Of a stretch of DNA of 64,000 nucleotides, positions 33,677-47,250 are shown one piece after another (position 1 is the stretch's first letter; every line of letters begins with the position of its first letter). The DNA is from Brevipalpus yothersi (Eukaryota > Arthropoda > Arachnida > Trombidiformes > Tenuipalpidae), in assembly GCA_003956705.1 (NCBI GenBank), contig QZCP01000112.1, positions 139,670-203,669 of the forward strand, read 5' to 3'. A model generated the notes under the pieces. It was not told the DNA's origin and ran no database searches. It saw only the letters and a program-made list of their open reading frames with translations. Position numbers and translations under genes: made by a program.

Positions 33677-35743
33677 CCGAAGAGACGTACGAAACAGCTG
33701 GGTGCATGTAAGATGCGGCCAACTAGACGATACGCAATCGAAAACTGATGAAAGAAACGTTCGAATCATCCATAAGTGATGGCATCGAAATGAAGCTGGA
33801 AACGAGTTGGACACTGAGCACACCAGTTCCACAGACAAATGAAGTTATTCCGGAGCTTCCAAAGGTGAGTGACGAGCCGGTCATAGGCTTATAAGTTTGA
33901 GTGTTTTGAGTGTTTCCGATCTAACTCAGGCTCAAAAAACTGAGCAAACATTGCCATACACAAATTCTCGAAGAGAATGAGGAGAATGAGGAGAATGAGG
34001 ATTCCTCTTTCACCAGATAGCTACTAGCATGATTTCTGAGGGAGCAGCTCCTCCTCCATCTTCTCGGATCGATTCTCATCTCGAGAACGCCTCTGGGATT
34101 GGCGCCTACTTTCATAGACCATTGGCTGACTCAGGACTTGTATCGCTACAAAAACCTCGAGTTTATTGTACAGCTGTTTGTTATGTATCGCTAGTGAGAA
34201 TGGTCTGAACGCGTCGATCCGTAGCCGCATTAGAGCGAGGACTCCATTTTTTAGCCCTCTTTCAGCCCTTCTCAAACTTAATCATGAGAATACTCCACTA
34301 GAATAGAGAATCACTTTAATACTTGATAATACAACGAGCGGGTGATCTAAAACTCGATTATAATTGATCAAGATATAGATGGTCGGTGCATTTGGTACAT
34401 ATTTTCCACCAGAATAAAGTTTAATCTCCCCTTATCTTGTCAAAAATAGAAAAGGGGGAACTATTCTAGGAACTATGGGCTTATCAAGCAAACTTTTCTC
34501 CCCACTCATTGGTGATGATTTTCCAAGCTTGATACTTTTGAAACGGCTGTAAACTGACGGACATGTCCGATATCGATCGATTTTGGCCTCAAACTTGCAT
34601 TCTCTGTCGAGTACGTACATTCAAGCGATATCGCTTGAATCCATTTATATGGATTCTTGTTCAGTAGATCGCCATCTAGAGGAATCGATAGAAATGCATG
34701 AAAAAGTTCTGAAACCGCCTTAAATCCCCTGATATTACATTCTCCTGACTCATTGCTAATATCAATCAAAATTGCTCCATTAAATAATATTCTGAGCTCT
34801 AGATAATCTAATACAACAATTATGAAGTCGGTTCTGCCTACTTTGGTTCATAGATTTTCGAAAAAAATAATCAAAAGTCTCACCGCTCCATATTTTTTGT
34901 TGTGAATCTTTAATAATAAGGCAAAATATCAGAAATCCCACATTTTATAGCGTGCAGTATTTAGAATATTTATTCGTATGCTAGTAAGAATTTTTCTTCA
35001 GGATCGTAGCGATCAATTAGCATAAGCTAGTTGATATTCAAATAGAAACGTCCAAGATAAGCATCTAGTCAAATGTTTCCTACTAGTAAGTGGAAACTCG
35101 AAAAAATCCCCTTGATTCAATAAACTTATTCTATGATGGTGTCTTAATCAAAATACAAAGAATTCTAATGTGAAAAATTAATCAAGCGATATCTGAGCAA
35201 ATCTTTGATGAAAATCACAAAAATGAGAGAAATTTATTGGTGAAAAATTTTCTTTGTCCATCATCATTGACAGTTGATCCCAGTTCATCGTTTTTCGAGT
35301 AATCTCAGTGAAAATATTTCTCGCTGGACAAAAGGGTGCATGTATGCCATAAATGCGGAAATAAGATCAGTCTAGGATCAAGTAAAACCGTCCTTCATTT
35401 TTTTGATTAAAAAACAGACATGTAGCCTCAATACTCCAATAGAGCTTAATTATTCATTTTTTCAAATAATAAAAAATTCCATCATATTTTTAAGATAAAT
35501 AATTTCATAGGATTTCCCTCATGAAACCAACTTTTATACAAGATAAGTCAAACTGTTGTAATACTGGATGCTTGTATCTTGAGCTCACCTCAGATCCATG
35601 TACATGTATTTACATATATTTCAAGGTATTCCAAGTTCGAGAGACATCAATCAACCAATTTTTTGAGATGAATTATTCCGTTCGATTTGATTACTTGTTT
35701 CTGAATAGTTTGCGGTGAGGTTGACTGGTTGAGAGATCTCAAA
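33677..35743. other. Intergenic between divergent dpr and TBC genes
   Basis: About 2 kb, AT-rich towards the TBC side. It must hold both promoters and 5' UTRs. No supported ORF or RNA gene. Confidence 0.5.
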
Positions 35744-38700
35744 ATGGTTGTAAAATCGGTAAGTGTGTCTTCGATTCGTTCCATTTCCTGAGGTTGCATT
35801 CTAACCTGTCGTCTCATTGCCCCGCAAGCATGATCAATGTTCCTAGCTTAATCGAAACACTAGATTATTAAAATGTCTTCGAACACCCACATGATTCCCT
35901 CGGGGTGGTTGGTGATCTTTAGGATCTATTTCCATGGAGAATAGATATTCCAGGGAATATCAGTTGGAAGTTGGAAGAAATGTTCTAGCTGGATCGAGTG
36001 AAGGGAGCCTCTCAAGTTGCTGTGAGCTGCGACTGGTGGCGCTTAGCTTATCTCGTGAGATGATTTGATTTGATGATGCTGAGGATGAAAACACAACTGA
36101 TGAAATGTTGTCTCTCTCACAAAAATTCAGGTGAAAGTATCAAAAGATGTGTAAAAATTTCGTGTGACATTATTGGAAATGTAGTGTGATTAACAGCTCA
36201 TTTGTTCAGCAAATGGATGGAAACAAAACGGACTCGGCCGAAGATCGTCGAGCCATTGTGGAAAGATATCTGAAAGGAAGAGAAAAGGTAAGAATAAGCC
36301 TTTAGGCTTGTCAGTGTCTACAATTGGTGTTATAATGATGATCAACATCCGGCATCACTCTTTTGAATCATAACTCTCAACTGAGTTTTCTTCTTCCTGA
36401 TGCGTGATTGCAGATTAAAGACCAAATTGATGATTGGGAGGATCCGCAAAGCCTCGTTGCTCACATCGATAGATATGGTTTCATCCAGTAAGTTCACTCG
36501 AATCCGTGCTGTGCTCTATTCTCCATTAATCAACCCCTTTTCATTTCATCTGCCTTTCAGTGATGAGATACTGCCTGACCGGTTGAGTAAGCATGAAGAA
36601 AAGGTGAGCTGAACTTAATTTTTTCAGATCACTTGTAACAGGCCAATTGTTTTCCACTCACAGGTCCGTTTAAAGGAGATCTCACGAGCAAGCAAGTGGG
36701 TGAACATGTTACAACATTGGGACAAGTATTGCTCTGGCTCTGAAAAACTCAGGAAAAGAGTGTATAAAGGAATTCCTAATTCAGTTAGAGGTGAGGTGTG
36801 GAAGAGGCTGATGGAAGTTCCACAAGTCAAAAAGGAGCAAGAAGGTGAGAGGCATCAAAGAGTTCTCATAACATAAATAACTCCTCAGCAATAATCGATT
36901 TACCGCCCCTATCAATACTACCGTTATGAGGGGATCCGTTTTTCATACTTAAAGTGATAGGTCCATACATCTTTTCTAAACTTCCCTTATCTCACAATTT
37001 TTTGCTCTTAGGTCGCTACCAAGAGCTCCTAGAATATGGTCTAGTGCATTCCAAAGATATACGTCAAATAGATCTAGACGTTAATCGAACATTCAGAAAC
37101 AATGATATGTTCAGAGAGAGATATAATACTAAACAGAAAGAACTCTTCAAGATACTTGTTGCCTACAGTGTTTATAATACGGTGAGTAATGTTGTTCTAT
37201 TCTTCTATTGATCCTCTATCGAATGGTTGAAACTATTTTCCCTTCAGTGCCTGTCAGATCATATCAATGAGCGTCGATTATACAAAAATGATAACTTTTG
37301 AGAAAATGTTGTTGAGTTCATTCAATAACATTTTCTTAGTTGAAAAAAATTTATGAAGATTGCTCTATCAAGTTTTTCTTTTCTCTATTCAAAGTTATTC
37401 CTCAACATCTTCCTCTTGTAGAATTTTATTTCTTCTGTTCACCCTCCTGCAATCTGATCCAATCCATGTTCACTGTCAACTATACTGATCTGATCTTGGA
37501 ATTTAATTTTTCAGGAAATTGGTTATACTCAAGGCATGTCTCAAATAGCTGCCCTTCTCTTAATGTATACTGCAAATGAAGAGGTATTTTCGAGAAAAAC
37601 TTATCAGAATTAACTTCTCAGTATGTGATTTCTTCCAATTTTAGGACGCTTTCTGGGCTCTCGATCGTCTCATGACAGGAGAAAAATATGCTATGCATGG
37701 TAATATTAGATGTAGCTTTTTTCGAGCTCTATAAATTACTTTCTTTCTTTATTGTAGGTTTTTTTATTGATGGTTTTCCTAAACTTAAAAGGTTCTCCGC
37801 ACATCATGATCGGATCCTCAAAAAACTCATCCCTCGAGTTCATAAACATTTAAAGGTGAATTAAAAAATTTGCAAAATAATTTTTAATTTACATCCAGAA
37901 ATCTTATTTTCTCAGAAATACGATATCGATCACACATTATACACACTGAAGTGGTTTTTCCAATGTTTCCTCGATAGAGTTCCATTTTCTTTAACTTTGA
38001 GGTAAGATCACAAAGAACACAGCTCAAAGAAAATAGATTTTCCTGATTCATAAAATTTTTTCATTAGGATTTGGGACTGCTTCATGTTGGATGGAGAAAT
38101 GATACTCACTTGCATGAGCTACACACTCCTTAAGCTACATAAAAGTAAATCTCAAAATTTTATTGACTTCAAATTTAAAGCATTTTTTCGTTGTGCCGCT
38201 CAGCTCCTTAGAGAATTGTTCAATTGCTAGTTTATTTGATCATTGTCGAGTTACTCGAATCTAGATGTTTTCTTTACCATTAAGAACTCGTTTGTCCTTA
38301 TCCTACCAATTACTAAATATACATCTGAAGCGTGAATCACATCACTCATATTTTTCTTTTTTGAACTTGATTTTTCTACTCCATGTCAAATTAATCGATT
38401 TTTGCTTCTTGTCGATACAGAAACCATTCTTCAAAAAGGAATGGAAGATCTCATATCATTTCTCCAGATTGATTTGGAGAAAGATTTTGGTTACATAGAC
38501 GATCAAGCCATCAAAGAATTGCAAATCTCTATAGCAGAACTTAAGTAAGTAACTTATGCCTCAATCGTATCTCACATTGACAATGTTGATCATTTGGTCA
38601 AACTTAGGAAATACAAGATGGAATCACCTCCTAAAGATGTAAATGAAATAGAAAGACCATCAAAACCTTTCGGAATGCTGCCTCATTTAGATAATCTATC

Positions 38701-38941
38701 TGTGATGACGGGAACCGATGACCGAAGCATTGCTGGAAGTATCGTTCTAAGGCATTCCGACTCAATATCTTCTGCTCAGACCTCTAGAACTGGTAGTGAG
38801 GTTGGAGAGGAGAAGGAAGATGGAGATTTTGAAGTAGAAAATCCCAACTTAGAAGAATACTTCAAGATACTCTTGTTTGTCGATTTTCCAAGTAATAATA
38901 TCTCATCTGTAAACAATTCAGCGGCAATCGAACAAGGTTAA
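35744..38941 (+). CDS. TBC-domain RabGAP, RN-tre / USP6NL type
   Basis: Thirteen exons, all phase-consistent: 35744..35758, 36210..36287, 36414..36487, 36561..36603, 36664..36844, 37012..37181, 37515..37583, 37645..37699, 37758..37855, 37916..38001, 38068..38144, 38421..38544 and 38608..38941. They give 467 aa. The TBC core begins after KRVYKGIPNSVRGEVWKRL. Both catalytic fingers are present: the arginine motif IRQIDLDVNRTF and the glutamine motif EIGYTQGMSQ. Further family blocks are EEDAFWALDRLM, LYTLKWFFQCFLDRVPFSL and RIWDCFMLDGEMILT. The N-terminal WEDPQSLVAHIDRYGFIHDE also follows USP6NL. The tail after the domain is short and Ser/Glu-rich, so it lacks the long C-terminus of mammalian USP6NL. 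Family role: GAP for endosomal Rab5/Rab43-type GTPases. The 15-nt first exon is the least certain part. Confidence 0.92.
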
Positions 38942-39008
38942 ATGTTTCACATCATATCAAACCCATCGATGCACCATCGTGATAAATCAAAGATCTAAAC
39001 AATCTCTC

Positions 39009-39014
39009 AATAAA
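39009..39014 (+). promoter_or_regulatory. Polyadenylation signal AATAAA for the TBC gene
   Basis: AATAAA 68 nt after the TAA at 38939-38941. Confidence 0.6.
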
Positions 39015-39391
39015 ATCTTACCATCTCAAGAGCCATCAAGGCTCGTCCAATCAGATCGTTACTTCTCAAAATCTACCAGCTTTCGATACCGATGAATGCT
39101 GAGGTGACATTTTTCCTGAGCGATCATATTAGAAAATGGTATCAAAGTGCAGCCATGTGTAGCTAATCTATTCAAGAGACTACGATGTATTTTCAGAGGA
39201 TTCATGAGATGATAATGTTGGGCTGAATGCACCAAAGATTTAATGAATTTAGTTCACTAACTTCTAATAATCAACAAAAAATTCGAATTACAAGAAACTA
39301 AGATTTTGAAACCAGAGAATTGCACAAACGTATAAGCCAGAAACTTTCAATCCACTTCGTTGAGATATTCATAAATTCGTAACTGTTCTTC

Positions 39392-40860
39392 TCAATATTT
39401 ATGGTCTTTAACGAATTGTCCTTCAGCGGCAGCAACACCTCCCGTTCCACCACCATATTTTCCCACAGATGCTTCGCTGTTTGCCTAGAGAATTGAAAAA
39501 TGGTTAAAAAAGTATTGCTTTTCGATAAGGAGGAAAAACATAAGACAAGTCAATTATCGACGCAACAACCACTTATGGTTACCCGAAAATCAGTTCTTAG
39601 TATTTATGAGTAGAAACAAAGTTGGATTGGGTAGCAGATAAGCTAACTATAGAACCAGCCTTATAGCTTCCAGTGCATGCAAGACCGTTTGCCTAATTTT
39701 TTCCAAGGGTCAAGAAACATGTGAATAGTCATTTCTTTGCTTTTTAACCACAGAAGCATCAAGAAAACTTACCTTTGCTCGCTTCAAAAATTCTTCTTGC
39801 CCGGCTTTTAGACTCTCCTTTTTACCAGACCATGCCTTGAGAGCACTAGCTTGTAGGGCTCGGCCATAACTGAAAGTCAGAGCCCACGGCTTCTTGGCTT
39901 TCAATTGATTTATTGCATTCAAATTGACGGAAGCCTCCTCTTCAGATTGTCCTCCGGACAGAAAGACAACACCAGGCATAGCTGGAGGAACGGTTCGCTG
40001 GAGCGCAGTGACCGTAGCGAGAGCGTTCTGCTCAGGTGTGTATTTCTTACTCGAGCTCTGACCTGCTGTAACCATATTAGGTTTTAGAAGTGAGCCCTCC
40101 AAGTAGACATGATGATCACTTAGAGCCTTGTAAACTGCAGCCAGAACCTTTTCCGTCACTTTTTGACATCTTTCTAGATCATGATCACCATCGGGAAGAA
40201 TTTCCGGCTCGACAATGGGCACAAGACCAGCCTGCTGACAGCATGTTGCATAACGAGCAAGAACATTAGCATTTTCCAGGATAGCCAATGGAGAGGGAAA
40301 GTCAGCACCGATTTTGAGAACGCATCGCCATTTGGCAAAACGACAGCCAGCTTGAAAATATTTCTTGCACCTCTCTGTCAGATTGTCTAAGCCTTGCGTA
40401 GTTGACTCCGATGGACTACCTTGCAGAGGAACAACTCCAGTATCCACCTTGATTCCTGGTATAACTCCTTGTTTTTTCAACAGCTCCGGAAAGGGAACAC
40501 CATCGTCAGCCTTTTGGTATACTGTTTCATCGAACATTATCACACCACTAATATACTTGCCCAATTCTGGACTAGTGAACAGCATTTGACGATAAACTCG
40601 TCTGTTCTCTTCGTTGTTCTCTACTCCAATATTCTGGAGACGCTTTCCCATAGTTCCTGGAATAATGTAACGTTAGTGATCGTTTAAGTTGGGCGTCCAA
40701 TGTCATCAAGGGTGCATTAATTTAGTCTAAAACATCACATTATTCACTTACCCGTTGATTCATCGGCAGCCAAAATTCCTTTACCAGGGGCAACAATAGC
40801 ATCAGCAGTGGATTTGAGAAGATTCTGAAGATCTTGAGGAAGATAGTCGAATTTAGCCAT
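39392..40860 (-). CDS. Ald: Class I fructose-bisphosphate aldolase, with distal last exon
   Basis: Exons 40752..40860, 39773..40656 and 39392..39484 give 361 aa, the normal length. The N-terminus MAKFDYLPQDLQ and GKGILAADESTGTMGKRL are typical. Catalytic features are present: the Schiff-base lysine in EGSLLKPNMVTAG, the acid/base region WRCVLKIGADFPSP and IVEPEILPDGDHD, and the SGGQSEEEASVNLNAIN phosphate-binding block. It cleaves fructose-1,6-bisphosphate in glycolysis. The distal last exon encodes ANSEASVGKYGGGTGG and ends DHKY, with the C-terminal tyrosine needed for full activity. A second usable last exon lies in the preceding intron and is listed separately. The first intron (40657..40751) follows the conserved ESTG junction. 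Confidence 0.96.
39597..39692 (-). CDS. Ald: Aldolase alternative last exon (proximal)
   Basis: A 96-nt exon between the shared aldolase exon and the distal last exon. It has a minus-strand AAAAATTAG acceptor and enters in the same phase as the distal exon. It encodes ANGLACTGSYKAGS and ends FVSTHKY followed by TAA (31 residues plus stop; the distal exon has 30 plus stop). Both begin with Ala-Asn and end in His-Lys-Tyr, so this is a real alternative C-terminus and not chance. Drosophila aldolase is known to use alternative last exons. Choosing it also requires polyadenylation before the distal exon. Confidence 0.88.
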   Translation of the reverse strand, partial: ANGLACTGSYKAGSIVSLSATQSNFVSTHKY

Positions 40861-43207
40861 TGTAGAAGGTACAATTAAATTTATTTCTTAACAGTGAACA
40901 ATTGAAATCGTAATGCTGTATGAGCTGAAGGTCTTGCTTGCTTGCTTACTAGCTTACTTGCTTACTTGCCTCTTCAGGATTCGGGCAAATGAAACATTTA
41001 AACAGAGCTTCAAAGGTAAAGGAAAAAAGAAAGACAAAAAGAAAGAGAAAAAGGGAGCTCTTTGAAAGCTCCATCTATTGGAGGGAGTCTTAAACTCATC
41101 GATTTCTTTGCTTTAATCGGATGAAAATCCGATTCTCAAACGAATTGAGCGAAAAATTAGTTAAATTAATTAAAACAAAATGTTGACTGGTTAATTCATC
41201 AAATTGCGAGTTAGCTCGATTTTTTGAAAAGTTAAACTGGACTGAAAAGCTTGATAAATCATGGAAGGGAGGAAATTACAACCATTTTTTCAACGATCTT
41301 TTAATCATCGAAAACTTTTGAATAAAAAACTTCATATCGCATCCATTATCAAGGCGCATTATCTATGAGACATAAAACTTGGAGTGCTTTTGAAGATAAT
41401 TCACTGTTTTGGTGATGATTTGTTCTTGAAACAAGTCCAAAAGCCCATGTTTGGTTGAGTGTGCAAACATGATTATCATCTCTGTGTGGAAGATTTTACT
41501 CAAAGTACGTGTACTATTCGGCAGAATAGCATCTAAGATTATCTCTTGAATCCCAGTAACAATCATCGATAATTTGGAAAGACCAACAAACTCAAATCAA
41601 CGAGACGAGTAGCACAGATATGAGCATCTTCGAAGGCAAAAGAGAGGCGAATTCAGTCAATAATTTTCTAATCTTTTTCAACTTGTTCATTTTCCATCCT
41701 AAGGCCCCCACTTTGTGGTCATTTTCATTTGTTCTTTTGAGAACTTTCTTAAGCATAGGAGGAATACTGATTTCTAAACTTCCAGTCCATCTAACAAGAA
41801 TACAAGTTACCTTCGAGTTAATTCACCAAAAGAGTGTACGTCGACTACGTTTCTGACTCTCAACGTTTCGAAATGATATATAGCCTAATATGATCATTTC
41901 TGGGAGTGGCTTCTACTTCCTCTTGTTAGGTAATCATATTTTCATTTTCCATTCATTAACAAAATGCCTATGCATATCAAACATGCTCTGGTCCAAAATA
42001 TCATTCATATCTTCCATGATTGAAAAAAGGAGATTCTTAGGAACGAGCTTTCAAATGTTTAGATAGTGTTATATAAAAAGGTCTAGTGAAAGGAGTTTTA
42101 TTATAATGTAAAATAGATAAAAAAATTTTATAAAATTCATTGAGAAATTTAGAGATCAGCTTTGGTAGGAAAACTGAGTTTGGCATATTCAGAGGAGTTT
42201 GTGATATTATTTCGCATAAGTGGACGTGCTTGCATAGCTGGCTTTGGTTTGGTTGGAGGAGGTGGGTTGAGAATCGATTCATTGCTCATAAAGTCCAGGT
42301 TTGCATAGACCAGTTCATGTTTTTCCGATGGAACCTTGGTGAAAGAAAAATGAACAAATAAAGATATTGATTTGCTTTGGCATGTAGTATTGGACAGATG
42401 ATCGATTGTGACAAAAAATAGCTTCATTCTTGATCTTTATACAAGTTTCGATCGAATGTAGCGATCGTTTTCTGATAATTGAACTCACACCAGCTCAAAC
42501 CTTATGATCAGGTCTCTAAGCTTGGTCACAATTGGAAAAAGTTGCAAAATAACTTTCAAGTATATAGCTATAGTTATTTTATATAGTTATCTCCACTTAT
42601 TTATCTTGGAGACTCAGATGAAAACTCTCGCTCATGACTTGAAATTCGCGAGAGGATAGAAATACCATAGTTCTAAGAACGATGATTTTAGTGAGGAGAA
42701 TATGCTACCAAATTGTTAGAACTGCTTGAGATCATCACTGTGCTACAATCACCAAACGCAGGAAGGTGGAAAGAAGTTTATTGTTCAAATTTTTTATCTG
42801 TCTAAATGAATTTGAAATCTTCCATAGGAAATCTTTTATTCTCATTAACCTGAGACCGATTCAAAATATTATGATTTCTTTCGATATAGATGAATATACA
42901 GTTAAAAATAGGAATAAAGTATGGAGGTTGTGAGGACTTAGGAATAAAATCAGAAGAATTGAGATAAGGCCGAAAATTGAGAGAGTAGGAACAGATCAGA
43001 GGCCGGAATGGGTGTCACATGACACCAGAGATCACTGGTAAACCCTTGTTAAGGACCATTTTTACAAAGATTAAGAATACGTCTAAACAGCCATTTTTGA
43101 TGTGGCAAAGATATTGTTTCACAAACACTAAAGAGATGTTCCAGTGAGAGTGAATCAATTTTTTCAGCTAAAAATTGCTTCAATTTGAGCGAACGAAACA
43201 TTTAGCA
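40861..43207. other. Intergenic, aldolase to five-Ig adhesion gene
   Basis: About 2.3 kb. The left end holds the aldolase promoter and 5' UTR; a repeated CTTGCTTGCTTACT motif occurs near 40930-40970. The right end is the 3' flank of the adhesion gene. The short ORFs near 41.4 and 42.2 kb show no family features. Confidence 0.5.
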
Positions 43208-46200
43208 TCAATCAGGGCGCGAATTTGTAAGAAATCCGACATGCTCTTGACCAACTGAGCTTACTTTTTCATGTGGCTTAGTCTTCATCGACTCATTTGT
43301 AATGGACTGAGAAAGCACTAGAGAGAAGAAAAATTTCGATTTCATTAATCGGTTCAATAATGATAGAAAGTTTGAAAAATCAGAATACAAACCTTGAGCA
43401 TCTTCTTTGGCTTCTTCATCAACTACACTGTTCTTCTTAGACCTCCGGCATTTGAGAACGGTTATAATTAAGAAAGTTAGTAAGATAGCAGCAAAAATTA
43501 CAACTAAAGCGGTAGCCAGAACCAATCCAACAGAAAAGGGTGAGACAACCTTCAGAAGAGATTGAGAAAACAAGTTTGAGAATGAATATGCGAAATGAAA
43601 AATACCAAGAAATTATGCATACATTATGTACCAGGAAAGAAGGAAGAAAGAGCTTTTGTCACTCTTCATTTTAAGAAAAAACGAACTTACCCTGAGTCTT
43701 AAAATTCTAGAGCTGGTACCATACTCGTTCTGGGCTACCAGAGTGTATTCTCGCTCATCACTTGGATCGGTATCGCGGATCTCGAGTTCTGCTTTATAAC
43801 ATTTATAGTACGGAGCTCGCTCATGCTTTGCTTGGATCATTGTGAAAGGCAATATTCTATGACGGAGTGCACTACGATTACCACTTTTTGGAGTATCCGG
43901 ACTATATTCGACGTTCCTGAAAGCCATAAAGTTTTAGGTTTCAGCTAGGTTTTGATTCACAAATATCTCTGATGATAGATAAACTCACTTCACTTCTAGT
44001 TGAATAGAACCATAATGCCAAAAAACTTTGATGGGCGGTGGATCACTACAGAACTCCATTACCAGTTGGCTTGTTTGGCCTCTCGGTCCTTCAACTACCA
44101 ATGGCTCCTGTATCAACGATTAGAGATACAATTGGGTGAGAAAAAAAATAGGGTCGGTAGCTGAATGCAAAAACAATAATTAACGTGGCAAGATTGATCA
44201 AATAGAGAAAAAGACAAGGTTCGTGTATCAACTCCATTTGTCATTTGATTCGATTCTTCGGGAATAGATTGATTCTCGGAACTTGATGTTAGTGTTGAAA
44301 GTGAGCGAAAGAAAAACTTAAAAGTTCCTAATCCTATTGTTTGATCGACTGTCTTCATTCTTTATTCTTGATTGCACCTGTCAACATGCGAAAGGTCTGT
44401 CAAAATGGTTCTTCGTTCTTTTAAGATGAGTTGAGATCGCAGCAGCAGAATGAAGGGAGAAACCTGAATGGATTAAGCTTGACAATCAATTTATTCGCGA
44501 AAACTCAATAATCTTGATGAAGAATGGGATGATGAAGAATTCCTCCTGAAATCTAGTTCATGGAAAGAATTTTCATCAACCCTTCCCCATAAGAGCGAGG
44601 ATATGTGTCGTCAGCATACCACGAAATAAATATCAGAGAAATAAGCTGTCCACAAAGTGAAGCGAGAGATACTGAGTGATATTGAGTAGAAAAGGTCCTG
44701 ATAAGAGGAAGAAAAGACACGAAGCTGAACTTATTGTAAGTAGACAATAAATTTGAGGCGATCGAAGCTGCTGATACTATATGCTGTTGATCAAGTCGAA
44801 TAATTTTATATTAGTGGAGCAGCAAGTAGATTGAGTTGATCGTAATGTACGTACATATCAAGGATAGTTGAGAGTAAGCCAACAATAATTATGGATTTGA
44901 TTAAACAAACTTTTTAGCTCAGCTATACTGCTCTTGTGAGCATTCATTAAATTTTGAGTAGAATGAAATGCTCGAACTACTCACCGGATGAGAAAAAGCT
45001 GGCAAACCATGAACATCTACCAGCATACGAGGAGATGAAACAACGTGTGTCTGTCCACCAATCATGTTGATGGCTTTACAGTAGTATTCACCTGAAATGA
45101 ATCAAATACTGTTATTAGCACCAGAAAATGGGACAGCGATACTTATTTGCGATAGATAGAAGGTATAAAGTAGAGAGTAGTAAAAATACCTTCATGGTTA
45201 TAGGTGGCATTGAGTATTGAGAGAACGTGATTGTCTCCCATGGGCATTTCGATTTGATGGTGTATTCCAGTTCGAGGATCAATTTGATACCATTGGATAT
45301 CTGGTTTAGGATTACCATCGAAGAAACAGTATAATTTTGTCGAATGGCCAATTCTCACCGACTGTTCGTTTGAATAATTAACGGATTGAGGCATATCTGT
45401 GGATTCATTCAGATAAATTAGTATCGACGAGAATTGTAAAATTTTCTGGAAGGCATCTCACAATGGACATCAATCCTCACTGGGACTGGCTTAGCGGATC
45501 CTTTGGTGTTGGAAGCATGACATTCGAACACAGCACCATTCATGTCTCTTTTGACCTCTGGGATGTATAGTACGTTAGCTTCACTGGAACTGATCGCATC
45601 ACCTAATGAAATTATTGTATTAGTTTAGCTTTGCATTGCTTTCTTAAATTTTTATGACGTGCATATCTCATTCGTAGTAAAATGGTACTTTAGAAGAGAG
45701 AATTATTTGATTGAATGATTTATTGCACGTTGCACGTGAGTCTAATGAGCGTAAAATTCACTGAGCCAGTCTAATCATGAACCATATTACATGGAATTAT
45801 TCTCAAAGGTTGTGGGATAACATTCAACTCAGTTTCCTGGGAATTATGATCTTTTATGCAAGGTAAACAAGTCATAACACTTTTGGGCAGGCAAAAAGTT
45901 GCGACAAGTCAGCTTAGATAACCAAACTTACCATCTCTCTTTTGCCAAAATACATTAGGGGCTGGATTTGCATCTACTTTGCATTCAACTCGAACAGGAG
46001 ATCCTTCTTGCACTGAGTATACTGTTCTTGGAACATTGACTATGGGTAAATCTAATAGAAGCGGTAAAATTAAAAGTAATTCGGAGGGAAAAATCATCCT
46101 GATATACCAAAAAGTGTACACTTACAGAGAACACGAAGAGTGACCGAATCAGAGAATGATCCAGTTGGATGATGAGCTCGACAAACCAAAGTTTGGTTAT

Positions 46201-47166
46201 TATGTTCTTGTGAGAATTTAGCTCTCAATTCGGACACAGTATGGATATCCTTTCTACCAGAAGATCCAGCCGGCAGTATGCGGGATATGGCCTGAATATA
46301 AAAAAGCGTGGTAATAGGGAAAAGTCAATCAAATCGCTCCAAAAATAAACCGTGCAATGAGGTAAGAAAGTATAAGCAGCCATTAAAAGGCTTTTTCTGC
46401 ACAACCGATACATTCTGATCAAATTGATTGAATTGCATTGCTGTTGAGCTTGACTGGGCCAGACCAATCTATAATTTTGAGACTGGTATGAGATCTTTCT
46501 AACGAGATTATTGCATGACAATAATTCTTGAAAAAAAGTTCATCTGGCATGAGCTTCCCGAAAATGCTTTTCAGTTACTGTCGATAGTTTTATAATCAAA
46601 TTCATGATTTGCGCTGATTTCCTTGAGTTTCTAGACATTTCGAGAGATTGACACACACAGAAATTAGTGTTCAAGAGAATAGAGTTGCTCACCTGGTCAG
46701 TGATGTTTCGATCATTCAGGAACCATTCTATTTTTGGAGGAGGATTACCCTTGAATACATTACAGGTGATTGTATCACTAGAGTTAGCCGTTATGGCCAT
46801 TAGAGAAGCGTATTTGGAAGGTCTCTCAATCTGAGGTTTTTCAGGCGAAACCAGGACGGTGAGGGTAACAGCTTTGGAAACGAGAGGTTCTCCGTCCAGC
46901 GGAGGGGTGACCTGGCATTGCCAAACGCCGTCGTGTTTTTCAAGCGAAACCTCTTTCAATGTAAAACTGCAGTCACCTGGAGAGAACAGAATGAGAGACG
47001 TTATCCTCTGATCCTAATCTATTCAACATCATGATGAACAATTGAGGAGCCAAGTGCCAAATAATCATCCAACAAGCGAATCATCACTGAAAAATGGAAT
47101 CAGATTCCTCCGATGGACGCTGAGTCCTTCTTCCGAGAGCGGCAGAATCTTTTGAGGAATTTGCAT

Positions 47167-47250
<84 letters not shown>

